Shown one piece after another: positions 16,463 to 25,069 of a DNA stretch of 64,000 bases. Each line of letters starts with the position of its first letter. Position 1 is the stretch's first letter. The stretch comes from Cellulosimicrobium cellulans (lineage in GTDB: Bacteria; Actinomycetota; Actinomycetes; Actinomycetales; Cellulomonadaceae), in assembly GCF_007679345.1 (NCBI RefSeq), contig NZ_VEGH01000007.1, positions 124,001 through 188,000 on the forward strand. The letters are read 5' to 3'. A model generated the notes under the pieces. It was not told the DNA's origin, did no database searches, and worked only from the letters and a program-made list of their open reading frames with translations. The translations under genes and the position numbers were made by a program.

Positions 16463-18604
16463 GTGTCGCCCGCCGACCCGCACCGCCCACCGCCCGGCCG
16501 GTGGTCGGTCACGCTCAGCGACGTCGGCGACGCCCTCCTCGGCCTGGTCACGACGGCGCTGGGCCTGGGCGTCGCGATCGCGCTCGTCGACGGCGTCAGC
16601 GCCACGAACCCGGGGTCGGTGCTGCTCGCGGCGCTCGCGGTCGGGGTCGGCGACCTGGTGCTGCGGCCGCCGCTGCGGGTGCTCGCCCGGGTCGGCGGCG
16701 CGATGGGCGCCCTGCTCGCCGGCCTCGGCGCGCAGGTGCTCGTCGTCTGGCTGTCGCTGACCCTGCTGCCCGGCCTGCACGTGACGAACGCGTGGGCCGC
16801 CGTGCAGGTGCTGGTGATCGCCGCGGTCGTCATGGCCGTGGGCCGCTGGGTGTGGGGCGCCTCGGACTCCGACTACGTGGTGGGTGACGTGCTGCGGCGC
16901 GCCCGCGCGCACGCCCGCCGCGCCGGGGAGGGCGGCGGGGCGGTGCCCGACGACCGCCCGCCGGGTCTGCTGGTGGTGCAGCTCGACGGCGTCGCCGCGC
17001 CGGTGCTGACCCAGGCGCTGGACGCGGGGCTGGCCCCCACGATGGCCCGCTGGCTGGCCGACGGCACGCACGTCCTGCAGCCGTGGTGGGCCCAGGCGCC
17101 GTCGACCACGCCGGCGAGCCAGGCCGGGCTGCTGCACGGGGCCGCGGACGGGATCTGCTCGTTCCGGTGGTGGGACCGCGAGGCCGGGCGGCTGGTCGTC
17201 ACGAACCACCCGGACGACGCCGCGCTGGTCGAGCGGCGGCTGTCGGACGGCCGCGGGCTGCTCGCGGACGGGGGAGCGGCGGTCGCGACGATGTTCTCCG
17301 GCGACGCCGAGCGCCAGCACCTGGTCATGAGCCAGGCCCGGAGGGGGATCGGCCCCGGGACGTCGTACCTGCGGTTCTTCGCCAGCCCGTTCGTGCTGGC
17401 CCGCGCCGTCACGCTGACGATCGGCGAGATCGTCAAGGAGCTGTACCAGGGGCGGCGGCAGCGGGTGCGCGATGTGCGCCCCCGGGTGCCGCGGCGGGGC
17501 TGGTACGTCGTGCTCCGCGGGGTGACGAACGTGCTGCTGCGGGACCTCGCGACGTCGGTGGTCGCCGAGCAGCTGGTGCGCGGGACGCCGGTCGTCTTCG
17601 TCGACCTGGTCGACTACGACGAGATCGCGCACCACGCGGGCCCCACCCGGCCGGAGTCGCTGCGCGCGCTCGAAGGGCTGGACCGGGTGCTGGACACGCT
17701 GGTCCGGGTCACCGCCGCCGCGCCGCGCGACTACCGGGTCGTGGTGCTGTCCGACCACGGGCAGTCGCTCGGCGCGACGTTCGAGCAGGTGGCAGGCCGT
17801 CCGCTGGTCGACGTGGTGCGCGCCCTGATGGCGCAGCCGGGCGTGGCCGCCGTGGAGGCCGGGACCGACGAGGAGTGGGGCCCGCTGAACGCGTTCCTCT
17901 CCTCGACCGCGGCGCGGCGCGGCGGGGACCGCTCGCCGGTCCTCGGTCCGCAGGGTCGCGAGCGGCGCGCCGACGCCCCGTCGCCGGCGGCCGACGGCGC
18001 CGCCGCGCCCGACGTGGCCGTCACCGGGTCCGGCAACCTCGGGATGGTGTGGTTCCCGCGGGCGGGCCGCCGGCTCGTGCTGGAGGAGGTCGAGGAGCGC
18101 TGGCCGGGGCTCGTCCGCGGCCTGGCGGGCACGCCGGGCGTGGGGCTCGTCGTGGTCGACACCGCGGCGCGCGGCCTGGTGGCGGTGGGGCCGGGGGGCG
18201 TCGCCTGGCTGGAGGCGGCCGACGGCGGACCGGTGGTGGACGGCGTCGACCCGGTCGCGCGGTACGGCGGCCGGGCGGCGGACGACCTGCGCCGGCTCGG
18301 CCGGCTCGGCCACGTCGGCGACCTGGTCCTGCTCTCCGACGTGACCGCCGACGGACAGGTGCACGCGTTCGAGGGGCAGGTCGGCTCGCACGGCGGGCTC
18401 GGAGGTGCGCAGAATCGGGCCGTGCTGCTGCACCCCGCCGACCTCGCGGTCGACGACGACCTGCTGGCCGACGTCGACGCCGAGCGCATGCCCGTCGGGG
18501 CGGACCGGGTGCACGAGCAGCTGGTGCGGTGGGCGACGCGGCTCGGGCTGCGGCGCACGGCCGCGGACCGGGCGGCGGACGTCGCGGGGGAGCCGGCGCC
18601 GTGA
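16463..18604 (+). CDS. Membrane-anchored alkaline-phosphatase-superfamily phosphodiesterase with holin-like N-terminus
   Basis: This 713-residue protein joins two parts. Residues about 20-130 hold four hydrophobic segments resembling the four-helix 'phage holin family IV' domain found in actinobacterial membrane proteins. Residues about 165-700 resemble type I phosphodiesterase/nucleotide pyrophosphatase or sulfatase-like enzymes of the alkaline phosphatase fold. Likely metal ligands are Asp175 (VVQLDGVAAP), the PSTTPASQAG nucleophile loop (Thr215 or Thr216), VDYDEIAHHAG and VLSDHGQS. Substrate is unknown. The topology fits an enzyme tethered to the membrane. The GTG start lies 6 nt after CAGGCT. 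The next gene starts 44 nt downstream, so they may form a unit. The holin label reflects fold similarity only; there is no prophage here. Confidence 0.75.
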   Translation: MSPADPHRPPPGRWSVTLSDVGDALLGLVTTALGLGVAIALVDGVSATNPGSVLLAALAVGVGDLVLRPPLRVLARVGGAMGALLAGLGAQVLVVWLSLTLLPGLHVTNAWAAVQVLVIAAVVMAVGRWVWGASDSDYVVGDVLRRARAHARRAGEGGGAVPDDRPPGLLVVQLDGVAAPVLTQALDAGLAPTMARWLADGTHVLQPWWAQAPSTTPASQAGLLHGAADGICSFRWWDREAGRLVVTNHPDDAALVERRLSDGRGLLADGGAAVATMFSGDAERQHLVMSQARRGIGPGTSYLRFFASPFVLARAVTLTIGEIVKELYQGRRQRVRDVRPRVPRRGWYVVLRGVTNVLLRDLATSVVAEQLVRGTPVVFVDLVDYDEIAHHAGPTRPESLRALEGLDRVLDTLVRVTAAAPRDYRVVVLSDHGQSLGATFEQVAGRPLVDVVRALMAQPGVAAVEAGTDEEWGPLNAFLSSTAARRGGDRSPVLGPQGRERRADAPSPAADGAAAPDVAVTGSGNLGMVWFPRAGRRLVLEEVEERWPGLVRGLAGTPGVGLVVVDTAARGLVAVGPGGVAWLEAADGGPVVDGVDPVARYGGRAADDLRRLGRLGHVGDLVLLSDVTADGQVHAFEGQVGSHGGLGGAQNRAVLLHPADLAVDDDLLADVDAERMPVGADRVHEQLVRWATRLGLRRTAADRAADVAGEPAP

Positions 18605-18647
18605 CGGGCGGCGCGCTGGTGGTCGGTCCCCGTCGCGCGGCCCGGCG

Positions 18648-19472
18648 GTGACCGCGGGGGACCCGAGCGGCGCGGGTGCGGTGCTGCGCTGGCTCGGGCA
18701 CGCCACCGTGGTGCTCGACGTCGGTGGCGCGCGGCTCGTGACCGACCCGCTGCTGCGTCCGCACGCCGGCCTGCTCCGCCGCAGCGGCCCGGTCCCGCAC
18801 CCCGAGGACTGGGCGGGCACCAGCGCTGTCCTCGTCTCGCACCTGCACCACGACCACGCCGAGGTCGGCTCGCTGCGCCTGCTCGGGGACGTGCCGGTGC
18901 TCTCCGCGCGCGCGAACGCCCACTGGCTCGACCGGCAGGGCCTGCGCGCGGTCGGCCTCGGGGCGGACGACTGGTGGACGGTGCCGGGGACGTCGGTGCG
19001 GGTCCGCCCGGTGCCGGCCGACCACGGCCACCGGCCGATGCCGCACCGGCCGAACGCCACCCACGGCTTCCTCGTCGTGGCGCCCGGCCTGCGGGTGTGG
19101 TTCGCCGGCGACACCGCGCCCTACCCCCAGATGCGCCGGCTGCCCGACCTCGCCGGCGGGCCGATCGACCTGGCCCTGGTCCCGGTCGGCGGCTGGGGGC
19201 CGCGGCTGTCCGGCGGGCACATGGACCCGCACCAGGCGGCGGAGGTGTGCGAGGCGGTCGGCGTGCGGTGGGCCGTCCCGGTGCACTGGGGGACGCTGCA
19301 CGCGCCGGCGTCCCGGCGGCTGCCGCCCGGGTGGATGGACCGGGCGGGGCCGGCGTTCGCGCGGGCGCTGGCGCGACGGGCGCGCGTGGAGCCGGTCCTG
19401 CTGGCGCCGGGGGAGGCGGTGCGGCTCGGGGAGCCGGGCGCGTCCGGCCCGGTGCCCGCCACGCCACGGTAG
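18648..19472 (+). CDS. Metallo-beta-lactamase-fold hydrolase (UlaG/RomA-like)
   Basis: The 274-residue soluble protein has the metal-binding motif HxHxDH at residues 65-70 (SHLHHDH). A later GDTAPY strand carries the bridging Asp, and histidines in ADHGHRPM and VPVHWGTLHA follow. The fold resembles the UlaG/RomA and NAPE-hydrolysing phospholipase D-like branch of the superfamily. The substrate cannot be inferred. The GTG at 18648 is preferred: the next upstream GTG (18601) is out of frame, and homology begins at LRWLGHATVVLD. The protein ends shortly before the recA control region. Its partner may be the membrane phosphodiesterase immediately upstream. Confidence 0.75.
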   Translation: MTAGDPSGAGAVLRWLGHATVVLDVGGARLVTDPLLRPHAGLLRRSGPVPHPEDWAGTSAVLVSHLHHDHAEVGSLRLLGDVPVLSARANAHWLDRQGLRAVGLGADDWWTVPGTSVRVRPVPADHGHRPMPHRPNATHGFLVVAPGLRVWFAGDTAPYPQMRRLPDLAGGPIDLALVPVGGWGPRLSGGHMDPHQAAEVCEAVGVRWAVPVHWGTLHAPASRRLPPGWMDRAGPAFARALARRARVEPVLLAPGEAVRLGEPGASGPVPATPR

Positions 19473-19562
19473 GGCCGGGGCGCCGTCCCTCCGGGCGGGA
19501 CCGGGACGCGCGGCGCGCGCCCCGCGGCACGCGACGCGCCGGGCGTGTCGGTGCGGTGCCGG

Positions 19563-19578
19563 TCGAACATGTGTTCGG
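19563..19578 (+). promoter_or_regulatory. LexA (SOS) box of recA
   Basis: TCGAACATGTGTTCGG matches the actinobacterial/Gram-positive SOS operator CGAACRNRYGTTYG. It lies directly before TAGAGT at 19579-19584, the likely -10, so bound LexA would cover the promoter spacer. The recA ATG is about 180 nt downstream of the expected start point. The whole 298-bp gap 19473-19770 holds no other recognised element. Confidence 0.85.
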
Positions 19579-19770
19579 TAGAGTGGTCGGCGTTGGCGCG
19601 CCCCGGGTCCGGGCGGTCCGGCGGTCGTCCCCAGGCGGGGCGGGTCGCGCGGGCTGTGGACGGGACCGGGATCCATGTCGGTGGTCGGGCATAGCGTCAG
19701 CGCACGACACGAGAAGACCAGCCCTGCCGGCGCAGCGCGAGGCTGCACGAGACGCACGAGGTGGAACACC

Positions 19771-20811
19771 ATGCCCGCACCCCAGGACCGCGAGAAGGCT
19801 CTCGAGGCCGCCCTCAGCCAGATCGACCGCCAGTTCGGCAAGGGCTCGATCATGCGTCTCGGCGACGACGGCCGCGCCCCGGTCGAGGTCATCCCGACCG
19901 GCTCCGTCGCGCTCGACGTCGCGCTCGGCATCGGCGGTCTGCCCAAGGGCCGCATCGTCGAGATCTACGGCCCCGAGTCCTCCGGAAAGACCACCGTCGC
20001 GCTGCACGCCGTGGCCAACGCCCAGCGCCAGGGCGGCATCGCCGCGTTCATCGACGCGGAGCACGCGCTGGACCCGGACTACGCCAAGAAGCTCGGCGTC
20101 GACACCGACGCGCTGCTCGTCTCCCAGCCGGACACCGGCGAGCAGGCGCTCGAGATCATGGACATGCTGATCCGCTCGGGCGCGATCGACATCATCGTCA
20201 TCGACTCCGTCGCGGCGCTCGTGCCGAAGGCCGAGATCGAGGGCGAGATGGGCGACAGCCACGTCGGTCTGCAGGCCCGCCTCATGTCCCAGGCGCTCCG
20301 CAAGATCACCGGTGCCCTCAACGCGTCCGGCACCACGGCGATCTTCATCAACCAGCTGCGCGAGAAGATCGGCGTGTTCTTCGGCTCGCCCGAGACCACG
20401 ACCGGTGGCAAGGCGCTCAAGTTCTACGCGTCGGTGCGCATGGACATCCGCCGCATCGAGACCCTCAAGGAGGGCACGGACGCCGTCGGCAACCGGACCC
20501 GGGTCAAGGTCGTGAAGAACAAGATGGCCCCGCCGTTCAAGCAGGCCGAGTTCGACATCCTCTACGGCGTCGGCATCTCCCGCGAGGGCGGCCTCATCGA
20601 CATGGGCGTCGAGCACGGGTTCATCCGGAAGTCCGGCTCCTGGTTCACCTACGAGGGCGACCAGCTCGGCCAGGGCAAGGAGAACGCGCGCGGGTTCCTG
20701 CGCGACAACCCGGACCTCGCCGCGGAGATCGAGAAGAAGATCCTCGAGAAGCTCGGCATCGGTGCCAAGGTCGACGCGCCCGCCGGCGCGGAGGTGAAGG
20801 TCGACTTCTGA
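19771..20811 (+). CDS. recA: Recombinase RecA
   Basis: RecA forms filaments on single-stranded DNA, drives strand exchange and triggers LexA self-cleavage. The 346-residue protein has the P-loop GPESSGKT at residues 67-74, the [19 protein letters not shown] segment and the L2 loop [19 protein letters not shown]. No intein is present. The ATG at 19771 lies behind GAGGTGGAA. An upstream in-frame ATG at 19675 would add 32 residues absent from the family. Expression should be SOS-induced through the box at 19563-19578. The recA stop and recX start share one base (TGATG), so recX is translated from the same message. Confidence 0.97.
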   Translation: MPAPQDREKALEAALSQIDRQFGKGSIMRLGDDGRAPVEVIPTGSVALDVALGIGGLPKGRIVEIYGPESSGKTTVALHAVANAQRQGGIAAFIDAEHALDPDYAKKLGVDTDALLVSQPDTGEQALEIMDMLIRSGAIDIIVIDSVAALVPKAEIEGEMGDSHVGLQARLMSQALRKITGALNASGTTAIFINQLREKIGVFFGSPETTTGGKALKFYASVRMDIRRIETLKEGTDAVGNRTRVKVVKNKMAPPFKQAEFDILYGVGISREGGLIDMGVEHGFIRKSGSWFTYEGDQLGQGKENARGFLRDNPDLAAEIEKKILEKLGIGAKVDAPAGAEVKVDF

Positions 20812-22100
20812 TGTCGACCCGGCACGACCCGGCCGCCGCCGGCACCGATCCCGCGGCGGCCGGCGAGGCGTGGCTCGACGTCGCCCCGGCGGGCGCCGCG
20901 GCGTGGGACGACCGGTCCGACGGCGACGCGTCCGCCTGGGCGGGGTCCGCGGAGTCGGCGGGGTCCGTCTGGGACGAGGACGCGCCGGCGTCTGCGTCGG
21001 CGTGGGACGGCGAGGCGCCTGAGCCCGCGTCGGTGTGGGACGACGACGCACCAGCGCCCGCGTCGGTGTGGGACGACGACCCGCACCCGCCCGCGTCGGC
21101 GTGGGACGACGACTCGCCCTCGCCCGCGTCGGTGCCGGACGGCCCCGCGCAGCAGGACGGAACCGACGCGCCGTCACCGGCGCGGGGCGGCCGTGCTCGC
21201 GGGACCGCACCCGATCGGACGGGCCGCACCGCCACGGGGCGGCGCGCCCGGGCGGGCGTCGACGGAGCCGGTTCCGCCGAGCCCTCGCCCGAGGTCGCGG
21301 CCGTCGCGGCGAGGCTGGCGGAGATCGTGGCGCGCTCGGGCGGCGGTCGGATCGCCGCCACCGCCGACAGCACCACCACCGCGACGACCGCCACCACCCG
21401 CACGACCCCAGCCACCGCCGCCGCCCGCACGACGGCCGCCGCCCCGGGTGCCACGGACACGGTGGACGTCGCGGACCCCGACGGCCCGCCCGTCGTCCGC
21501 CGCGGCGTGGCCGGCGGTGGTCCCCGGGACGCGGGGCGTCGAAGGACGTCCGGCCGGCGCCGCGCGCCCGCGACCGAGCCGCCGGAGACCGGCACCGCCG
21601 CGACCGACGCGGAGCCCGACCCCGAGTCGGTCGCCCGGGCGATCGCCCTGCGCCAGCTCACCGCCGCCCCCCGCAGCCGGGCCCAGCTCGCGGAGGCGAT
21701 GGCCCGGCGCGACGTGCCGGAGGTCGTCGCGGACCGCGTGCTCGACCGGTTCACCGAGGTCGGCCTGGTGGACGACGCCGCGTACGCCGAGATCCTGGTC
21801 CGCAGCCGGCACGCCGAGCGCGGCATGTCCCGGCGCGCGCTCGCGATGGAGCTGCGCCGCAAGGGCGTCGACGACGAGGTGGCGCGCGAGGCCCTGGAGC
21901 AGGTGGACGACGCCGACGAGGAGCAGGCGGCCCGCGCGCTCGCCCGCAAGAAGCTCCGGGCCACCCGGGGCCTCGACCGCGAGGTCCGGCTGCGGCGCGC
22001 GTACGGCGCGCTCGGCCGACGCGGGTACGGCGGCTCCCTGGTGTCCCGGGTCGTCCGGGAGGAGCTGGCGGCCGAGGGCGCGGACGCCGGGGACGACTGA
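20811..22100 (+). CDS. recX: Regulatory protein RecX with long repetitive N-terminal extension
   Basis: RecX binds RecA filaments and limits their activity. The RecX part occupies about residues 270-429 (SVARAIALRQLTAAPRSRAQ, then FTEVGLVDDAAYAEILV, three-helix repeats). The first 270 residues are unusual, since RecX is normally 150-270 residues in total. Residues 53-107 are five 11-residue repeats of the form (A/V)WDDDxPxPAS, strongly acidic with one Trp each. A Gly/Arg stretch, a Thr-rich run near 186-208 and an Arg-rich run near 243-252 follow. The extension looks disordered. The ATG at 20811 overlaps the recA stop, which supports this start. An internal start nearer the RecX domain cannot be excluded, but codon use stays consistent throughout. 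Confidence 0.85.
   Translation: MSTRHDPAAAGTDPAAAGEAWLDVAPAGAAAWDDRSDGDASAWAGSAESAGSVWDEDAPASASAWDGEAPEPASVWDDDAPAPASVWDDDPHPPASAWDDDSPSPASVPDGPAQQDGTDAPSPARGGRARGTAPDRTGRTATGRRARAGVDGAGSAEPSPEVAAVAARLAEIVARSGGGRIAATADSTTTATTATTRTTPATAAARTTAAAPGATDTVDVADPDGPPVVRRGVAGGGPRDAGRRRTSGRRRAPATEPPETGTAATDAEPDPESVARAIALRQLTAAPRSRAQLAEAMARRDVPEVVADRVLDRFTEVGLVDDAAYAEILVRSRHAERGMSRRALAMELRRKGVDDEVAREALEQVDDADEEQAARALARKKLRATRGLDREVRLRRAYGALGRRGYGGSLVSRVVREELAAEGADAGDD
20967..21131 (+). repeat. Five in-frame 33-bp coding repeats in recX
   Basis: The DNA encoding RecX residues 53-107 is a five-copy tandem array with a 33-bp period and imperfect copies. The best conserved part of each copy encodes Trp-Asp-Asp-Asp and Pro-Ala-Ser. 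Such arrays can change copy number by slippage. Confidence 0.8.
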
Positions 22101-22449
22101 CCGCACCGGCGCCGGGTCTCGTCCTGCCGCTCGTCCGCGCACGCCCGGGCGGAGCGTGCCGCCCGGTACGCATCGGTGCCCGGGGGGAGGCGGATCCGCT
22201 CGACGCCGCTCCGCACCCGGGCGACCGCCCGGGTCGCCGCGCCACTCGCGCCAGGTCGGCGGCCGGACCGCCCGGATGGGGAACAATGGCCCCACCTCGC
22301 GCCGCCGCCTCACCGCCGCGCCGCCCGCGCGACCCGCACCCCAGCGGGCCGGCGGCGGCAGCACCGGTCGCGGCAGGCGCGGGTCCCCCCGGGGGGCACG
22401 GATCCGCCGCGCGCCCCGACCCAGCCGAGCACCCCGGGAGCGTGGACGC
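22101..22449 (+). other. 349-bp gap between recX and rny
   Basis: No gene is supported in this stretch. The hairpin ACCCGGGCG-AC-CGCCCGGGT at 22215-22234 may end the recA-recX message. The rest is GC-rich, with no clear -35/-10 pair for rny; AACAAT at 22282-22287 is a weak -10 candidate. Confidence 0.4.
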
Positions 22450-24042
22450 ATGCAGGACGTGGCGATCATCGTGGGACTGCTCGCCGCCTGCCTGGTCGCG
22501 CTCGTCCTCGTGCTGCTCGCCCGCCGGGAGGCCGCCGCCGTGCGCCGGCAGGCGCAGGAGGACGTGCAGTCGATCCGGGACGAGGCCCGGTCCGCCCTCG
22601 CTGACGCACAGCGGCGCGAGGCCCGCGCCGCTGAGCGGGAGGAGAGCGCCGCGGCCGCCGAGCGCTCGGCGACCGAGCAGGAGCGCGCCGCCCGGGCCGC
22701 GAACGACGCCGCCGCCGACCTGCGCCGGGAGGCCGCCGAGCAGGCCGCGACCGCCGCCGTGACCGCCGGCGAGCAGCGCGCCGCTGCCGAGCGGGACGCC
22801 GCCCGGGTCGTCGACGAGGCAGAGCGCGCCGCCGCCGAGCGGCTCGCCGCTGCCGAGCGCGAGGCAGCCGACCGGCTCGCCGCCGCCGGCCAGGAGGCCA
22901 CCGAGCGGCTCGAGGCGACGTCCGGGCTGACCGCGGCGGAGGCGCGCGCCGAGCTGCTGCGGCAGCTGACCGCCGAGGCGCAGACCGCCGCGGCGGCGAC
23001 GGTCCGTCGGGTGGAGGCGCAGGCGCGCCGCACCGCCGACGCACGGGTCCGCCGGGTCCTCGCGACCGCCGCCCAGCGCGCGGCGGTCCCGACGAGCAGC
23101 CAGGCGGCCGTCACGCTGCTGCCCCTGCCGTCGGACGAGATGAAGGGCCGGATCATCGGCAAGGAGGGCCGGAACATCCGGCTGTTCGAGGCGCTGACCG
23201 GCGTGAACGTCCTCGTCGACGAGACCCCGGGCACGGTGGTGCTGTCGTGCTTCGACGCCGACCGGCGCGAGGTCGCGCAGGTCGCGCTCGAGGCGCTGAT
23301 GGCGGACGGCCGGATCAACCCGCAGCGGATCGAGACGGCCTACGCCGAGGCACTCGCCGGTGCGGACGACCGCGCCGACGAGGCCGGGCACGCGGCCGCC
23401 GAGCGCGCCGGCGTGCGCGGGCTGGACCAGGAGCTCGTGCGGGTCCTCGGCCGGCTGCGGCTGCGGACGTCGTTCGGCCAGAACGTGCTGGAGCACCTGG
23501 TGGAGTCGGCGCTGATCGCGGCGCAGGTCGCGGGGGAGATCGGCGCGGACGTCGACGTCGCCCGCCGCTCCGCGCTGCTGCACGACCTCGGCAAGGCGAT
23601 GACCGGCGAGGTACCGGGCACGCACGCGCAGGTCGGGGCGGCGCTGGCCGCCCGGCACGGGGAGTCCGAGGCGGTCGTGAACGGCATCGCCGCGCACCAC
23701 GACGAGGTCCCGGCGGAGACCGTGGAGGCGGTGCTCGTGCAGGTGGCGGACGCGATGTCCGCGGCCCGCCCCGGCGCGCGCCGCGAGGACACCGACCAGC
23801 ACGTGGAGCGGCTGGAGCAGCTGGAGGAGCTCGTCGCGAGCCACGCCGGCGTCCGCCGGGCGCTCGCCATGGCGGCGGGTCGCGAGATGCGGGTGGTCGT
23901 CGAGCCGAGCGAGGTGCCGGACACGGAGATCGGCCGGCTCGCGGTGGAGATCGCCCGGCACATCGAGCAGGACCTGTCCTACCCGGGCGAGATCAAGGTG
24001 ACGGTCGTCCGCGAGGTCCGCGCCAGCGCCACGGCGGGCTGA
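22450..24042 (+). CDS. rny: Ribonuclease Y
   Basis: RNase Y is a membrane-tethered endoribonuclease that starts decay of many mRNAs. The 530-residue protein has an N-terminal membrane helix (residues 4-23) and a long Ala/Glu/Arg coiled coil to about residue 175. The KH RNA-binding domain contains GRIIGKEGRN at 233-242. The HD domain has the catalytic His378-Asp379 in LLHDLGKAMTG, then AAHHDEVP. It ends in the family C-terminus SYPGEIKVTVVRE. The ATG at 22450 follows a GGGAG. Longer in-frame sequence upstream is the shadow of recX. It lies between recA-recX and a convergent transporter operon, with a double hairpin terminator after it. Confidence 0.95.
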   Translation: MQDVAIIVGLLAACLVALVLVLLARREAAAVRRQAQEDVQSIRDEARSALADAQRREARAAEREESAAAAERSATEQERAARAANDAAADLRREAAEQAATAAVTAGEQRAAAERDAARVVDEAERAAAERLAAAEREAADRLAAAGQEATERLEATSGLTAAEARAELLRQLTAEAQTAAAATVRRVEAQARRTADARVRRVLATAAQRAAVPTSSQAAVTLLPLPSDEMKGRIIGKEGRNIRLFEALTGVNVLVDETPGTVVLSCFDADRREVAQVALEALMADGRINPQRIETAYAEALAGADDRADEAGHAAAERAGVRGLDQELVRVLGRLRLRTSFGQNVLEHLVESALIAAQVAGEIGADVDVARRSALLHDLGKAMTGEVPGTHAQVGAALAARHGESEAVVNGIAAHHDEVPAETVEAVLVQVADAMSAARPGARREDTDQHVERLEQLEELVASHAGVRRALAMAAGREMRVVVEPSEVPDTEIGRLAVEIARHIEQDLSYPGEIKVTVVREVRASATAG

Positions 24043-24077
24043 CGGCCCGCGCATCCCGCCGAGCGACAACCCCCGCG

Positions 24078-24147
24078 CCGAGATAGGACACCCGAGCCGA
24101 GATAGGACCCAGGACGGCCCTACCTCGGCGGAACGGTCCTATCTCGG
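24078..24147. terminator. Nested double hairpin between convergent rny and gluD
   Basis: The 12-mer CCGAGATAGGAC occurs at 24078-24089 and 24097-24108. Its exact reverse complement is at 24136-24147, with a one-mismatch copy near 24118-24128. The four copies can fold as an inner and an outer stem. The unit is AT-richer than its surroundings and suits a two-way terminator. Confidence 0.65.
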
Positions 24148-24160
24148 CGGGACCACGCGG

Positions 24161-25069
24161 TCAGACCGTGCCGCCCGCTCCGGAGGCGAACCCGCCCGGG
24201 CCGCCCGGGCCGCCGACGCCGGCGGGCGCGATCGTCACGTCCCGGGCGACCTTGCCGGACGTCTTCGCGCCGCCCCGGCGCTGCAGCCACACCGCCAGCC
24301 GGGTCAGCGTGATGTTCACGACCAGGTAGATCCCGGCCCCCACGACGAACAGCGCCACGTAGTACTTCTGCCCGAAGTACTGCGCGTTGTTCTGCATCGC
24401 CTTGAGCAGCTCCGGGTACCCGACGATGAACCCGAGCGAGGAGTCCTTGAGCAGCACCACGAGCTGCGCGATCAGGCTCGGCAGCATCGTCCGCACCGCC
24501 TGCGGCAGCTGCACGAGGAGCAGCGTCTGCCACCGGGACAGCCCGATCGCGTACGCGGCCTCCGTCTGCCCCTTCGGCAGCGACGCGAGCCCGGCGCGCA
24601 GGATCTCCGCGATGATCGCCATGTTGTAGACCGTGAGCCCGAACACCACCGCGGCGAAGGCGTCCCAGCCGAACCCGAGCAGCCCGAACAGCATCATGAG
24701 CAGCACCGGCAGGCCCCGGAACAGCTCGATCACGACGGTGGCGGGCGCGCGGAGCCAGGCGACCCGGGCGGTGCGCCACATCGCCAGCAGCAGCCCGAGC
24801 ACGAGCGCGAGCGGCGCGGCGACCACGGCGGCGCGCAGGGTGGCGCCGAGGCCGCGGACCACCATCGACGTCCAGACCGCCTCGGCGGACTGGTTCTTGG
24901 GCGGGTCGTACAGCACGTCCCACCGGTCGGCGCCGAACAGGCCGCGGTCGTCGGCGTACCGGAACGCCAGCACGAGCAGGGCGACGACCAGCAGGCCGCC
25001 GATGACGGAGCCGATCCGCTCCCGCCGGCGGGCGACGGGACCGGGCTCGTCGTACAGGACGGAGCTCAT
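24161..25069 (-). CDS. gluD: Glutamate ABC transporter permease GluD
   Basis: This 302-residue inner-membrane subunit belongs to the polar amino-acid (HisM/GlnP) permease family. The cytoplasmic EAA-loop motif appears in EAAYAIGLSRWQTLLLVQLPQA. Five or more membrane segments are visible, for example LLVVALLVLAFRY and PLALVLGLLLAMW. The Gly-rich C-terminal tail (about 25 residues) is longer than in Corynebacterium GluD. The ATG overlaps the gluC stop as ATGA. It pairs with GluC to form the heteromeric channel driven by GluA. The ligand (glutamate, aspartate or glutamine) is taken from the operon order gluABCD and is not proven. Confidence 0.88.
   Translation of the reverse strand: MSSVLYDEPGPVARRRERIGSVIGGLLVVALLVLAFRYADDRGLFGADRWDVLYDPPKNQSAEAVWTSMVVRGLGATLRAAVVAAPLALVLGLLLAMWRTARVAWLRAPATVVIELFRGLPVLLMMLFGLLGFGWDAFAAVVFGLTVYNMAIIAEILRAGLASLPKGQTEAAYAIGLSRWQTLLLVQLPQAVRTMLPSLIAQLVVLLKDSSLGFIVGYPELLKAMQNNAQYFGQKYYVALFVVGAGIYLVVNITLTRLAVWLQRRGGAKTSGKVARDVTIAPAGVGGPGGPGGFASGAGGTV

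Noticed and set aside
10348..16833. Very long alternative frames over lhr (over 2000 codons) and its opposite strand (10731-16103)
   Set aside because: Compositions rich in Arg/Ala/Gly/Pro with no motifs; the lhr frame carries all helicase motifs. The plus-strand frame is real only for its final 159 codons.
16463..17000. Prophage remnant, suggested by the holin-like domain
   Set aside because: No other phage genes, integrase or attachment repeats; the domain is fused to a phosphodiesterase and codon use matches the neighbours.
15509..19114. A 1201-codon minus-strand frame over DUF3046, the phosphodiesterase and the MBL-fold gene
   Set aside because: Antisense shadow: low-complexity His/Arg/Pro/Gln-rich text with no family similarity, while the plus-strand genes show catalytic motifs.
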